Shown piece by piece: positions 27,501-37,300 of a stretch of 64,000 bases of DNA. The notes beneath the pieces were generated by a model. It searched no databases. It was not told where the DNA came from and was given only the letters and a program-made list of their open reading frames with translations. The number at the start of each line of letters is the position of its first letter. Position 1 is the stretch's first letter. The position numbers and the translations under genes were made by a program. Source of the stretch: Acridotheres tristis (lineage: Eukaryota > Chordata > Aves > Passeriformes > Sturnidae); assembly GCA_037013685.1 (NCBI GenBank), contig CM072892.1:13831501-13895500 (forward strand), read 5' to 3'.

Positions 27501-29034
27501 ATATAGCAAACACTTTGGGCAAAAGCAGTAGTTAAAACTAAACACCACCAGCCATAATTTCCTGATTGAACAGCTCAGCTGCATAGACATCTGAATCAAA
27601 ATTTTTAAATGTTGAAAGAGATTCTTCAATAAAAATAATAATAATCAGTTTATAACAAGCAATTGGAGACAGAGGCAATTCTAGTTTCAGAAAACTAAAT
27701 CAAACAATAAGCAATCACATTCATAAGAGCAAGCCTTTTTTAGTTAATTAAACTCTGGACATACACATCTTCATACAAAGATGGAGATATTCAGAACAAT
27801 TGGCTGCTAGTGAAAGCTGTGATTTCAGTGAACAGTTAAGGGGGACACTAACTTTGATTCCAGCACCACTATTTTCAAAATGGTGATAAAAGACAAAAAG
27901 AAGAGAGATGCTTGAAGTGCAAGCTTTGAGAGAAAAAGAAAGCAGACCTGTGGATCATCAAGATAGATTTTAAAAATAAGTTATGAAGAGTTATAATCTA
28001 TTTTCTGTCTGATTTCCTTCTTTTTACTATTTGCTGTGTCAGACCTAGAAGAGAGGAAGCCAGAGTGCAGGCAGGAAGCAGAAGGAATAAAATACAGCTT
28101 TCAGCAAGAACAGAAGACCATTTCATTAGTGCAGGTCATTTTACATGACCTACGATGTTTCTGATGTTGTCTAAAGGCAATCTGAAATCAGACTCATACT
28201 TACTGCATACGTTTCCTTTGCAAAACGTGGATTAGTACTCTCTGGCTTAGAAAGAGTGCCCACTATTTCATAGGCTTTTCCCTTTGAGGCCGTGGGATCC
28301 TCAACACCTGAATCATTTTCATCTTCCTCCTCTTCTTCATCTGGGCCTTCAAGCGTCGCCCCAACAACACAAGAGGATAAATACTGCAATATACAAGACA
28401 CATAATTTGTAAACAAATATCTATTGAGCCCTACAGAGCTTCTCGTGATCTCCAGAAGGCACCAGCACCGTCTGACCAGTCCTGCTCCTGTTGTTGGCAA
28501 TGCGCTTCGGAAACAGCTTCGCATTGAAGGGAAAACCTTGGGGACTGCTCAGCCTCAGCTGGAACGTTTTGTCTCGACTTGTGTCCTAGGCCTCAAAGCC
28601 GAAGGTGCTGCCGAGTCCCCGTGCGCCTCGGCTCCGCACCTGGCTCCTCTGGGGCAGGGGTTACCTCACGGGAGAAGTGGTTATGGCCCTCGACAGCGAT
28701 CAGCTGCTGCCTGAACTCTCCCGACCGGCTTTATCCACACCTCCCGCTCCTAACTCGTTATTTTTACTCCTCGTTTTTACTCCATCTTATCCCTTTAATT
28801 TCTCCGGTGCCTCTCCTCAGCAGCTATTTCAGCAGACCCTCCCGCCTGCCCGGCCGGCCGAGCTCCCCGGGGGCCAGCTGAGACTCCCCGGCGGGCGGAG
28901 GTGCCTGAGGCAGAAAGAAGCCGCGGCCAGGCGCAGCTGCGGGCAGGCCCCGCGGTCACCTCGCCGATGCTGCGGCCGCAGTAGGAGTCGAGGTGGTTGA
29001 GGAAGACGCGGGGGCTCGGCCGCGCCTCCTCCAT
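3483..29034 (-). CDS. AK7: Adenylate kinase 7 (AK7), complete, 18 coding exons
   Basis: Cilium-associated adenylate kinase (ATP + AMP to 2 ADP) of axonemes; loss in mammals gives ciliary and sperm-tail defects. CDS exons, in transcript order: 29034-28960, 28383-28204, 27121-27013, 26053-25959, 25242-25132, 21100-21017, 20389-20301, 19762-19672, 17246-17169, 16432-16283, 14912-14784, 14491-14347, 13766-13638, 12589-12512, 11851-11654, 7734-7514, 5427-5269, 3536-3483. All introns are GT-AG and all phases agree, giving 724 codons plus stop (human 723). Domains: degenerate NAD-binding epimerase-like N-terminal region (about 20-350), P-loop adenylate kinase (355-580) with GPPGSGKST at 362-370 and [10 protein letters not shown], charged coiled coil (about 595-675), Dpy-30 motif (about 675-717). 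Acidic stretches lie in exons 2, 12 and 14. The start at 29034 gives MEEARPSP just after the CpG-island leader. Confidence 0.97.
4319..4344 (+). other. G-run cluster, possible quadruplex, in the last AK7 intron
   Basis: Runs of 8, 4 and 7 G separated by short loops on the plus strand. It lies between AK7 exons 17 and 18, so the AK7 transcript carries the C-rich strand. Confidence 0.6.
5269..5427 (-). CDS. AK7: AK7 exon 17, coiled coil and Dpy-30 motif
   Basis: Encodes residues 655-707. The end of the charged helix leads into [20 protein letters not shown], a Dpy-30-type dimerisation motif that in axonemal proteins docks AKAP-like helices. The motif continues into the last exon ([10 protein letters not shown]). 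Confidence 0.95.
7293..7315. repeat. Poly-A tract (23 A)
   Basis: Uninterrupted A run in AK7 intron 16 with no recognisable retroposon in front of it. Confidence 0.95.
10691..11248 (+). mobile_element. Solo LTR of an endogenous retrovirus with target-site duplication
   Basis: Starts TGTTAGAAAA and ends GTTGCCCA, flanked by the same five bases CCAGG (10686-10690 and 11249-11253). Inside, a TATA-like TATAAATAG (about 11116) and an AATAAA (about 11198) lie in the order expected for promoter and poly(A) signal of an LTR read on the plus strand, opposite to AK7. It sits in AK7 intron 15. No retroviral coding sequence is attached. The family name is not known to me; a 5-bp duplication fits class III (ERVL-like) or some class I elements. 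Confidence 0.72.
12127..12318 (+). mobile_element. CR1 LINE fragment (3' end)
   Basis: Resembles the 3' untranslated end of avian CR1: the segment about an unresolved group of words ending CATCCCTGGAGGC, then GGCCTTAATGGTCTGTTCCA and a terminal GATTCTACAATT, close to the ATTCTATGATT ending of CR1. Orientation is plus, opposite to AK7, in intron 14. It is 5'-truncated, as CR1 copies usually are. Confidence 0.85.
13912..14235 (+). mobile_element. Avian interspersed repeat, probable ERV/LTR-derived fragment
   Basis: The stretch GAAGGACCCCACAGTGGAGC through GTTTTGCCCATGACAGAACT and on to TATATTTCCTCTCCCTTATC resembles a repeat I recall as widespread in bird genomes, which carries the same phrases in the same order. 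It lies in AK7 intron 12 and contains a CAGCAGCAGCAGCA run (about 13976-13990). Family name not certain. Confidence 0.6.
14784..14912 (-). CDS. AK7: AK7 exon 11, P-loop of the kinase domain
   Basis: Encodes residues 355-397 beginning [16 protein letters not shown]. The Walker A motif GxxGxGKS/T is intact, so nucleotide binding is expected. The next two exons (14347-14491 and 13638-13766) bring the acidic linker and the conserved [17 protein letters not shown] segment, equivalent to the DGFPR region of short adenylate kinases but with E in place of the usual R. Confidence 0.95.
17376..17465. repeat. Direct repeat, two copies about 51 bases apart
   Basis: The segment containing ACTGATTTGAAATAGATCTA occurs at 17376-17413 and again at 17427-17465 with one difference (CAGGATACTG against CAGAATACTG). 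It is a local tandem duplication in AK7 intron 8, near exon 9. Confidence 0.85.
17849..18625 (+). mobile_element. GC-rich ERV LTR-like insert in AK7 intron 8
   Basis: A block of GC-rich sequence inside an AT-rich intron. It starts TGTCGGAGACC and ends in a pyrimidine-rich stretch, then TTACTATTAAAAAA and TTTTTTGGCACCAACA. The 3' part (GATTGTCACCTTGTCACTCT and a TCTCT run) resembles songbird retroviral LTR ends. No target-site duplication was found, so the borders are approximate. The two long open frames inside (17890-18519 minus, 18191-18592 plus) show no family I recognise. Confidence 0.6.
19162..19190. repeat. AAAAT microsatellite
   Basis: Five to six AAAAT units. The preceding 250 bases (about 18890-19160) are less AT-rich than the intron around them and could be an old retroposon with this as its tail, but I do not recognise it. 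Confidence 0.85.
20636..20719. repeat. A-rich low-complexity tract (AAAC-type)
   Basis: Long A runs broken by single C or CC, in AK7 intron 6 about 250 bases upstream of exon 7 on the plus coordinate. The open frames through it are lysine/threonine artefacts. Confidence 0.9.
22402..22545 (+). mobile_element. Partial second copy of the LTR at 10691-11248
   Basis: Shares with that element a GGTGTTA border, ACATTAACAAAG, the CACAAAGAATGCAGA region and GTGCTGAAATCAGCTCC followed by GTAAAAG, in the same order and orientation, with internal deletions. It diverges after about 22545. Bases 22020-22400 upstream are unlike the intron around them and may be leftover ERV interior. Confidence 0.65.
22976..23150 (+). 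mobile_element. Probable LTR-derived fragment
   Basis: Contains TGTTTTGTCGCGGATAAGG, a CpG-bearing stretch with TTCGCTTGTACGCTTTGTCC, an AATAAA (about 23107) and GGATTCGGGAACTG, which looks like the promoter/poly(A) end of an avian retroviral LTR. Borders and family are unclear. Confidence 0.4.
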
Positions 29035-29210
29035 GGCCGCAGCCCGGGACGCGGCCCGTTGCCGTGCGACCGGCGGCGGGTGCACGTCCCCCGGCCGCCG
29101 CTGGGGGCGCGCTGCGCGCAGGCGCCGTGGGCAGCCGGCCCGGGCGGGACACGCGGCCCCTCAGTGCGGGACTTTGTCCCGGGCGGCGCGGCGCGTGCGG
29201 TACTGCCGAG
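28780..29210. promoter_or_regulatory. AK7: CpG-island promoter of AK7
   Basis: GC- and CpG-rich block around the AK7 start exon; transcription runs leftwards and the leader begins an unknown distance above 29034. GTTGCCGTGCGACC at 29058-29071 resembles half of an RFX X-box (GTTGCC-N2-GGCAAC), the element expected for a cilium gene, but its right half is poor. Confidence 0.65.
28960..29034 (-). CDS. AK7: AK7 coding exon 1 (start)
   Basis: Encodes residues 1-25, ending CGRSIGE, then a weak donor GTGACC. The reading joins exon 2 (YLSSCVVGA) in phase 0, as in the family (IGKFLSNCVVGA in human). An in-frame ATG further upstream (29085) lies in the GC-rich leader and is not supported by family length. 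Confidence 0.93.
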
Positions 29211-31589
29211 ACAAAAATAGATTTTAATTAGGTTATGAGCCGTCCTTTCCGATAGCAGGCAGGCTATGGCGTGCTTAGGCGATTCACAGACTAACATCTA
29301 CATTAGCAGCACTTATTCAGAGCTCCGGCCAATGGAAAACAATTGGCAGCTGAAGGAGACCTGAAACTCTCCCTCGTTAGTGCTGCAGAGACGTTCCCTC
29401 CATAGGGGCAGCGATGCCCCAGGACGGGCATGGGAGAGCATTTTGCTCATCCTCAGTAACCCAGAAGTGGTGGAATGCCATTGCTGTCCCACTTTTGGGT
29501 TAACACTACAATACAGTTTAAGAAATAGCACAAGTTTCTTCTACACTTTAACACCTACAAAATACCTGTTTTGAAAGTATGCTTATAATAAGCACACAAA
29601 ATGATGGTTTAAAGGCCTCTAAGATAAAAAAAAAATCAAACAAATCCAAAAATCTAGTAGTGAAACATTATTTGACATTTTCCCACTTGGATTCTAATAT
29701 TCCAAGTCCTTTACAATCACATACCTTATCTTGCTGTTTCATGACTGAGTTTCAGATGATACAAGTTTGCAACCAGTTTTCCAAATACTAGACAGCTATT
29801 TAAGATTTTTCTACGGCCATGATAATTTCAGTTGTTCGCTTCCCACTTTGCAGTAGCTCCACCCCACAAAAGAAAATTTCAACGCACCAGTCCATTTCTT
29901 TAATTCTTTAGTCATTGAAATTGAACAAGTAAATCAGTTGCAAGGAAAAATATTCACATATAAATTCGCTGAAGTACATTCTCCTCACAGAGGACTAACC
30001 ACATGCCACAGACCTGTGTGCAGAAGAGAGCCTATGAACAATTTTTGGAGCATCGAAGCATACTCTAGGGCATTGGACTAGTTTCAGAAGTTTCAACCCA
30101 AAAAGATAATAACCATGAAATCAAGCTCTCAAAAACAGAAGCACTAATTACAGTTGTTTTGTCATAGTTGCACATTGCTAACCCAAAGCCATTACAAAAG
30201 CTCTACTAGGCTTGTCTGATCCATATGACTAACCCATAGCAGGAAGAAATCAACATATCCCTACTGAAGTCACTGGAATCTGTGAGAACCAATAAATCCC
30301 CAAATGGGGCTCCAAAAAGGCTACCGAATGTACTTGTCGATTGTTTAAATAAAGACACACAAATACAGAATAACAGAAGTTTACAAAAAGTGTGAATGTC
30401 ACAGAATGTCAGTTCAACTGTACAAGCATTTCTACCCAACTCTAATTTTTAAAAAGTCTACCATTCAGTACATACTTGAAAAGTTATAGCAGAACAATAG
30501 ATTTATAAAGAGAGTTGTACCGGTTTTTAAGTAGAAAATACAAGTTACATCTTTCAGCTTGTATTAGTCTTCACAAATTTCATACAGCCTTTGGTTTCAA
30601 ACCAATACAATGCAATTAACATTACAGTGCTTACTTTAGTATTCATTAGGAGAGGACACTGTACAATTAAGGGAGAAACGTGAAAATTGGGAGTACCAAA
30701 GTACTGTATTATAGAAAGTAAAGGCTGAAGCAAAAATACTCTTGAGTATATCCTGTACATCATGTAAACACACATTCAAAATAGTAAACAGTCCTTCCAA
30801 GCCTCTCAAACTGTTGCAGTATAGCATACATATTTATAGCATAGATAACTTCATTTTTAGGAAATGTGTAGCCCATTAATTCTGTGCTTAATCATTTGTG
30901 GTTCAGACAATACATTCATAAATAAGCAGCTCATCTCATGTATTTGGAGCTTGCTGGTTGCCATAGACAAGGACAGATCAATTAATGCTGAGCTTTACTT
31001 TTAACTCAGATGCTACCACTATATAAACAATGCTCAACTATTGAATAATCATCTTTCTTGCTACAAAACTGAGAACTTTCAGACTTATGTATAGCAAATC
31101 AGCAGGAATTCTTTGCAGAAATTTTCCAGTTAATTTTTCATTAACTCAGTAGAGCAAGTAGTTACCTTCTATTTTAAAAAGAAGGCATGAAAATTATCAG
31201 TAAGCACACACACAAAGAATTACTACTTATATCTATAACATTCAGTCTCCATTTTTTAAGTTTTGAATACTAAGACTTGGAAAAGAGACCAAGGTTTTTG
31301 AACACTGTATGGAGCAACTTACATGCTCATTTATAACAAAAAGTAAAATTAAGAATTTTTTCCACTATTTATCAAAGTGGCTTTTAATAACAGTGTGATA
31401 TATGCAAATCCATGGTAGCAAAATGTTATATAATATACTTATTCTAACATAAAAATGTTATCTAATAATGTACTAGCATGAAGTAGACTGTAATGCAAGA
31501 AATTAAGCTTAAGATATTTGTAAGGAAGATCTCAGTGCTTCATACTAAGAATTCCTTCCAGCACTAAATCTTCCTCATATCTGGATAAA
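29211..31589 (-). other. AK7-GSKIP intergenic stretch and GSKIP 3'UTR
   Basis: 2.4 kb with no convincing coding exon. The part nearest 31589 must be GSKIP 3'UTR. The minus strand has ATTAAA-type signals at 31383-31388 and 29899-29904 but nothing decides which is used. The rest is AT-rich single-copy-looking sequence with no RNA gene or named repeat that I can see. Confidence 0.5.
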
Positions 31590-32614
31590 TCATGACTGAC
31601 TTTCTTTCTTCAAAGCTTCTAGTCTTTGTAGTAATGCATTTCCAAACACCTCCCGATATGCAGGGCTGAGAGAGTCCAACAAGGAGTAGACAGTTTCATG
31701 ATATGGAGTTTGCAGTCTGTCATCAGTCTGATCAAAATCATAAGCTACCACCTGCAACAAAGAATTGGGTGGTTAAATTTCGGTGGTGATGATCACCTTG
31801 GCATATGTAGCACAACATTTAACTTTGCCCATCAGGGTAGTACAGTAATGTAAGAACAAAAAATACTGGATTTAAATTGCAGTCTCTGTTTTCTACTATG
31901 GAGCTTACTGGCTTTACCGTATTTAAGACAATTTCAAATACCTTTTGTCCAAAACTCAGAATATTAACAAAATACATACTTTGAAAAGAAGTTTCATATC
32001 TACATGTCTGTACAAAGATTACAAATGGTGCAAAAAAAGAAGAAAATTGTATAGATGTTGTATAATTGACTTCTTTGGGTACCTGAGAAACCCAAAGATT
32101 GACACACTTTTAACAAATTGCTGATTCTACCATCAGCATTTTGTGTCTTAAATTCCTGCTTTTTTATTAACTTCCCTTCTTGCTTTGTTGGAAGTAACTA
32201 TTTAAAGTTCCCTCTTCTATTAGAAAACTTGTAGATTAGGCTATCATAAAAGGGGAATATGTATGGCTGTCAGTGAAGTATTTTTCTAGGCACCTTTTGA
32301 ATATGGTCATTGTTCAAAACAAAGAAGTTTAAGAAATTTTAAACAAATTAGTTTACCCTGAGTCCTGCTTCAGTGAGCTCCAGACAGTATCTGTTCCTTT
32401 CCCTGGTTTCCACATTGATATATGCCACATCCTCTGCACAGGGAAGGGTTTTTGAAACAAACATGTTGCTGACAGCAAACAAAACATCATTTACAACAGC
32501 TTCAGCTTCTAGTCTCATATCTTTCACGTCTGTGCCTTCGAAGTCTCTATAATCAGAATCCTCTTCAAATCCTGTATTATTGGGCAACTCCATAGGATTG
32601 CAATCAGTCTCCAT
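31590..32614 (-). CDS. GSKIP: GSK3B-interacting protein (GSKIP), complete, 2 coding exons
   Basis: Small cytosolic scaffold that binds GSK3B and anchors PKA through its RII subunit, bringing the two kinases together. Coding exons: 32614-32357 (86 codons) and 31751-31590 (53 codons plus TGA), intron donor GTAAAC, acceptor GTTGCAG, phase 0, total 139 residues, equal to human. The start [10 protein letters not shown] follows the acceptor by one base. The helix [20 protein letters not shown] (from about residue 31) is the PKA-RII-binding segment, and the C-terminal [18 protein letters not shown] is the GSK3B-interaction domain. Upstream leader exons are non-coding and not mapped with confidence. 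ATG2B lies head to head about 1.6 kb away, as in human. Confidence 0.98.
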
Positions 32615-33504
32615 TCTGCATACAGAAATATTTATTTTAGATTTATTATGCCACTGCACTCAATATATATTAACACTATAAAGCACAAGTTATATTTTAA
32701 ACAGACATATTTAGTATTGTCCAAAAAAAAAAGGAAACTGTGAGACCTGGTGACTTTCATAACTCACGAAATGACAGTCTAAAGAACTCAAACCCAAGAT
32801 ATTCAGAACAAGTGCTGGAGAAGACTACATGAACATTTAGAAGTATCAGTATCACTCAAGCTAGTTTTTCTTAGGCAAGTTAACTCGCATTCTGTGGTAT
32901 AATACTCTGTTACGATTCAGCAGTCATTATTTCTGCCCTTTGCTGATCCAGAATGTAAGAGGAAGACAAGTCATACCTGGAAAAAGTGAAATCAATAGCT
33001 GCAGAAAACCCAAACCTAGTGCTGGTGAATTTAAGGAAGACTTAGAAAAGTCTGTGAAACTAAATGAGTTATCAGAGACTTTAGGAATTAAGGGCAGCTA
33101 TTTGTTACAGTCTCTAAAGAATAAAGCTCCTGTCCATCTTTTACGCGCAACTGCCGATACATTTCAGAGATGAAGGCTGGTGGTCTTTGGGAGCAACTGG
33201 TAGCAGAACGGGACAGCCCCAGCGAGGTTATCGCCGCGGCTCCGGGAGTGGCCCCGCGGGGACCAGCGTGGCCAGGAGGCCTCAGCTGACACCCGTGGAA
33301 ACCGCCTGGGACAGCAGGGAAAGCCCCTCGGGACGCTGCCCCGGGAGCTCAGCACTGCTGCCAGGAGGAAATGGGGGCTGCCAATCACCGATCCGCAACA
33401 TGCGGGACATTCACTCCATGGGATACAGCGCTTCCTGCCAAATCCCACCTTCGACCTACGAACAAATTCCGAAGAAGCTGAAGGTAAATAAGGGAGCTGG
33501 TTAC

Positions 33505-33790
33505 CGAGCTGCGCAGCCTCCCGCCCCCACGGACCGCACTCCCGCCGCGCCCCGGAGCGCACCCACCAGCGCCGGCGGGCGGCCGAGGCCCCGCCGCCCG
33601 ACCCCGCACGGCTCCGGACGCGCCTGCCGCCCCGCCCCGCTGCTTCCCGGGCCGCTCCCCGGAGAGGCGGCCCCGGCGCCACCGGCTGCGCGACGCCTTC
33701 CGGCCGCACCGCCCCCTCCCGCGGCCGCTTCCGCCCCCGCCTCCTCCGCTCGGCGACGCCACTTCCCGCACGTCACGGTGCCGGTGGTCG
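33505..33790 (-). other. GSKIP: Possible GSKIP non-coding first exon
   Basis: In the CpG island the minus strand has AGCTCG followed by a donor-like GTAACC (33504-33499). Spliced to the acceptor TATGCAG at 32622-32616 it would give a GSKIP leader. Other starts and donors are equally possible. Confidence 0.25.
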
Positions 33791-33949
33791 GCGGGGGGCT
33801 GCTGGAAGCAAAGAGACGAACAGCCGCGATCGGCCCGGCCGCTCTCGCTGGCTGCGCAGAGCTGACGGGGAGGGGCTGCCCTCCCGCCGGACCCCGGTGC
33901 CTTCCCCGCGCGGCTGCAGCGGCCCCTCTGCGCCCGCGCCGCCGAGAAG

Positions 33950-33970
33950 ATGGCGGCGGTGTCCGAGTGA
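33950..33970 (+). CDS. Upstream ORF 1 in the presumed ATG2B leader
   Basis: ATG at 33950, peptide MAAVSE, stop TGA at 33968-33970. The ATG is part of the YY1 site. It counts as a uORF only if the transcript starts before 33950. Confidence 0.4.
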   Translation: MAAVSE

Positions 33971-33972
33971 GG

Positions 33973-34005
33973 ATGGAGCTGTCTGTCAGCGCCTCTTCGC
34001 CCTAG
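33973..34005 (+). CDS. Upstream ORF 2 in the presumed ATG2B leader
   Basis: ATG at 33973 two bases after uORF 1 ends, peptide MELSVSASSP, stop TAG at 34003-34005, 216 bases before the ATG2B start. G at -3 and G at +4 make a reasonable start context. Confidence 0.45.
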   Translation: MELSVSASSP

Positions 34006-34221
34006 GGCGGGCAGTGCCGCCCCGCCAGGGTGTGAGGGGCGGCGGCGGTGCCGCCCGGCAGCGGAGAGCCCCCGCCATAGCCCGCGCTGAGGGGCGAGGC
34101 TTGGCCTGGCGGCCCCCACTGCGGTCCCTCTCACCGCCGCTCTCCGCCCGCCGCCCGGCCCCGGCCCCAGCCCCGGCCCCGTCCCGCCGCCCGGCCTCGC
34201 GGCCCCCGGCGAGCAGCCGCC

Positions 34222-34383
34222 ATGCCGTGGCCTTTCTCGGAGTCCATCAAGAAGAGAGCCTGCAGGTACCTGCTGCAGAGGTACCTGGGCCACTTCTTGC
34301 AGGAGAAGCTCAGCCTGGAACAGCTCAGCCTGGATCTTTATCAGGGCACCGGCTCCTTGACGCAGGTTCCTCTGGATAAGTGG
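34222..34383 (+). CDS. ATG2B: ATG2B exon 1 (start, chorein domain)
   Basis: Residues 1-54, ending QVPLDKW, then donor GTAAGA. The start context GCCGCCATGC is strong, and the peptide is practically the same as human ATG2B, with T for A near GSLTQVP. Intron 1 is the largest (34384-37803). Confidence 0.98.
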
Positions 34384-37300
34384 GTAAGAGATGCTGGCAC
34401 TTCACCCCCTCGGCTACTGCTGCGTCTGAGGGACCAGCTGATTCTCTGCCCCCGGCTGCCACCCACTTTATTTTGAATACCCAACCTCTTTTATGCAGAG
34501 TTATAGCCATAATTGGCATTTAATCCAGGGAACTGTTGTCTGATATGCTAGCGCTTAAGAAAAAAAAATCTTGGCATTTGTTACATATACGTTTTTCTAG
34601 CCATACTTTGATTGTATAATTTTTAATTATGAGAAAGGAAACAAAAACTGGAAGAAGGCAATAGCTGCTGATAAGTCAGGGAGAACGAGCTAGTATAGCC
34701 CAAGCTGCTAGAAATCCCTGTAGTTAATGAGAAGAATGTTTACTGACTACTAGAGATGGTGAAAACAAAGTCATGCCTGTGGTATCTATGCTTTGTCTTT
34801 GTTTTGCAGACATCTTGGTTCTTAATGATAGTGTTATGCTGAGCTTAGACTGTTGACAAAAAGAAAGCTGATTTTAGCTGGAGTTTGCTCAGCAGCTGGT
34901 GGCTTGTCACACTCCAGTCCTGGCATGTATGTTTTTTAATATGTGTGTGTCTATACACAGGTGTGTGTATTTCCAGCCTACTGTAGAGACAGACCTTTGG
35001 ATTACAGTATATGTAGCATTTTGTTAAGGTTTTTGGTTTAATTGCCGACGTTACTGAATTCTACCTCAGTCGAATGTCTGTCATGATGAGACTTAAGCAC
35101 TGCAGTGAATCAGTCACTGACTTCCAGGGTAGCGTAGATGATGAACTAGGTCCTTTGCTTTAATGTTTTCCAAACCACATTTTTACTCGAGCATGTACTG
35201 GTATTAGGCCACGCAGGATACATTTTAAAATACTTAGGAATATATGATATTTTCAGGTAATGCTTTTTGTGTGTAATGCAGGTAGCGTTGTTTGTGTGAA
35301 AATATATTTGAAAGTGGTAGGGGACAGACACTTGTTCAATGTTACCAATGTTTGAGTGTGGACTTGTTTTGTTGTTTGCTTGTTTCTTTCTTTCTTTTCT
35401 TTTCTGGCTGTGTCTGCAGCTTGTTTTCGGTGGCAGGCTTGCAGTGAGGCTGCCTCGCTTTAATTGAATTATTTTGCCCTCTAGTGGGCATTGAGCACTC
35501 TTTGCGAGTCGAAGTAATATTATTTAAAATATAAAATACTTAGTAACAAAGCACTTACGGGCCAGTACTAAATGAAGTGTGCATAACGTATACACAGTGA
35601 TTAAATGAATACGCTGTAGTTCTTAGGTGATCTTCCCCATTTGTGGATCAACATTTTTCTGTTCCACTTGTAAACATTTACATGTTTGAGGTTCTCTGCA
35701 CGTGACTCTCACGTATGACAGATTGCAAAAGCAGATGTCGCGGAAGTACTACAGCTCTTTTTTTCCCCCTAGTCATTGTAACCTTGTTCTCAATGAATCA
35801 CCAGGATGACTGCATTTTTACATGGCATCCATTTTTGCAGATACTTTCTGTTCATCTCAGCACTGTAGATACTTTCGCCAACATTGAATGTGTTTAGATT
35901 GTAGAGATATGTAGGAATTCCTGGGGCTATTAACATAATGCCTTTGCCTTTTGGGGCTGGGGATGTTCAGAAGAATCAAAATGTAATGCATGATGTTTGT
36001 GGTTGAATTTTAGTATACAATACATACTACTGTAGTGGACTGTTGGTCAATAATACGGAAACAAGTCCTGATGTGAAGTCTGTGCTTCAGTTTTAAAATT
36101 TCACTTGGAATGCTCTAATTACTTCCTTCTAGGAACAGCTGGCCTATTTATGAAGCAATTTAGCTCAAGAGTGCTTCAGATTTTTGCTTTCAGATAGTAA
36201 ATTTCTATTTTAAAGTAATAAGCAGTGTACTAAAATACTTTATTTTTTCATTATGCACATGGGTAGCAAAAAGACATCTGAGTTAGATTTATTCAAAATA
36301 TGGTAGCTAGCTTACTTCCAGCTATAGCAAATTACTTTGTAAATTTATTCAAGTAATTTAAATGAACCTGTGGTATTTTAAAATACAGTTTTCATCTCTA
36401 ATAATTATTTTTGCCTTATGCTATTGCAACGTGTGTAATACATATACATTCAAATATGTTTGAGCTTTTATATTATTTATTTTATAGAATTTTAATGTCA
36501 CTGAATTTTAGTTGATTATTTGATTCCTAAATAATTTTCCTATAGAACTGTTCATGTTCTGTTTCTTTAAAGTTGATATCTTTTTTTTGTTGCTTGAGTG
36601 GACTTTGGAACAGAAACTAGAAAAGCTGAACATGCAAGGCAAACAAAATTCTAAAAGCAAGGTTATTAAGAGCATAAGGAGAGCAACAAGTTAATATGAT
36701 GGGAAAATTGCACCTGGGGACATAAGAATTAAAAATATTATTTTCTGAAAACTTATTTTCTTTATTTTTAAATTATTCTATATAATTGGAATATAATTTT
36801 AAATACAATTAAAATGGCAAACAACTTTTAAATCCTTAATTTTTTCAAAACTTATGTTGAATTTATGCATTTTCTCAGGTAAAATCAGTGGTCTTGTTCA
36901 AAACTCAGGAAGGTCAAACCCACATTTTTTCTTGCCAGTTAAAGATTGCGTCCTATTATTGCAGCTACAGTCTTTAGTAGAGTCTTGTTTGCATTGGAAA
37001 GTTGCTCTCACTGAATTTGGTATGTGCATAAGATTGGGATTTGTTTCTTTAAAGCAGCCTAAGTACTTATTTTCTAAGAACTTCAGTTTTAACTACATTT
37101 TAAAATCAAAGCACAGGCAAGAACTCACTTTTTTATTAGCCTAAGCATGAAGAATATGTTTCATGTGTATGGATGTAATGAAACCTATATTGAGCAACAA
37201 GGGAGTCTTCTGAGGATTGTGGAAAACTTGAAAATCCTAAATTACTGCGTTAGAGCTGATATGATTCTTTGGCCAACTGCAGCAAATACAAGCAGTGTCT

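Larger units (their letters stand above)
33180..34260. promoter_or_regulatory. Bidirectional CpG-island promoter GSKIP / ATG2B
   Basis: GC- and CpG-rich block between two divergent genes. Motifs seen: CCTTCCGG, an ETS/GABPA-type site (33696-33703); CACGTCAC, an ATF/CRE-like or E-box-like site (33769-33776); and AAGATGGCGGC, a full YY1 site on the ATG2B strand (33947-33957). YY1 sites of this form usually lie just downstream of the start site, which would put ATG2B transcription start near 33900-33940. No TATA box is evident. Confidence 0.72.

Noticed and set aside
29211..31589. Possible hidden exon or RNA gene between AK7 and GSKIP
   Set aside because: No open frame with family resemblance, no tRNA-like cloverleaf and no snoRNA boxes noticed.
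33187..34293. Two long overlapping open frames (272 codons plus, 302 codons minus) in the GSKIP/ATG2B promoter
   Set aside because: They are made by GC-rich sequence with few stops, have Pro/Ala/Arg-rich composition and no family resemblance, and overlap each other on opposite strands.
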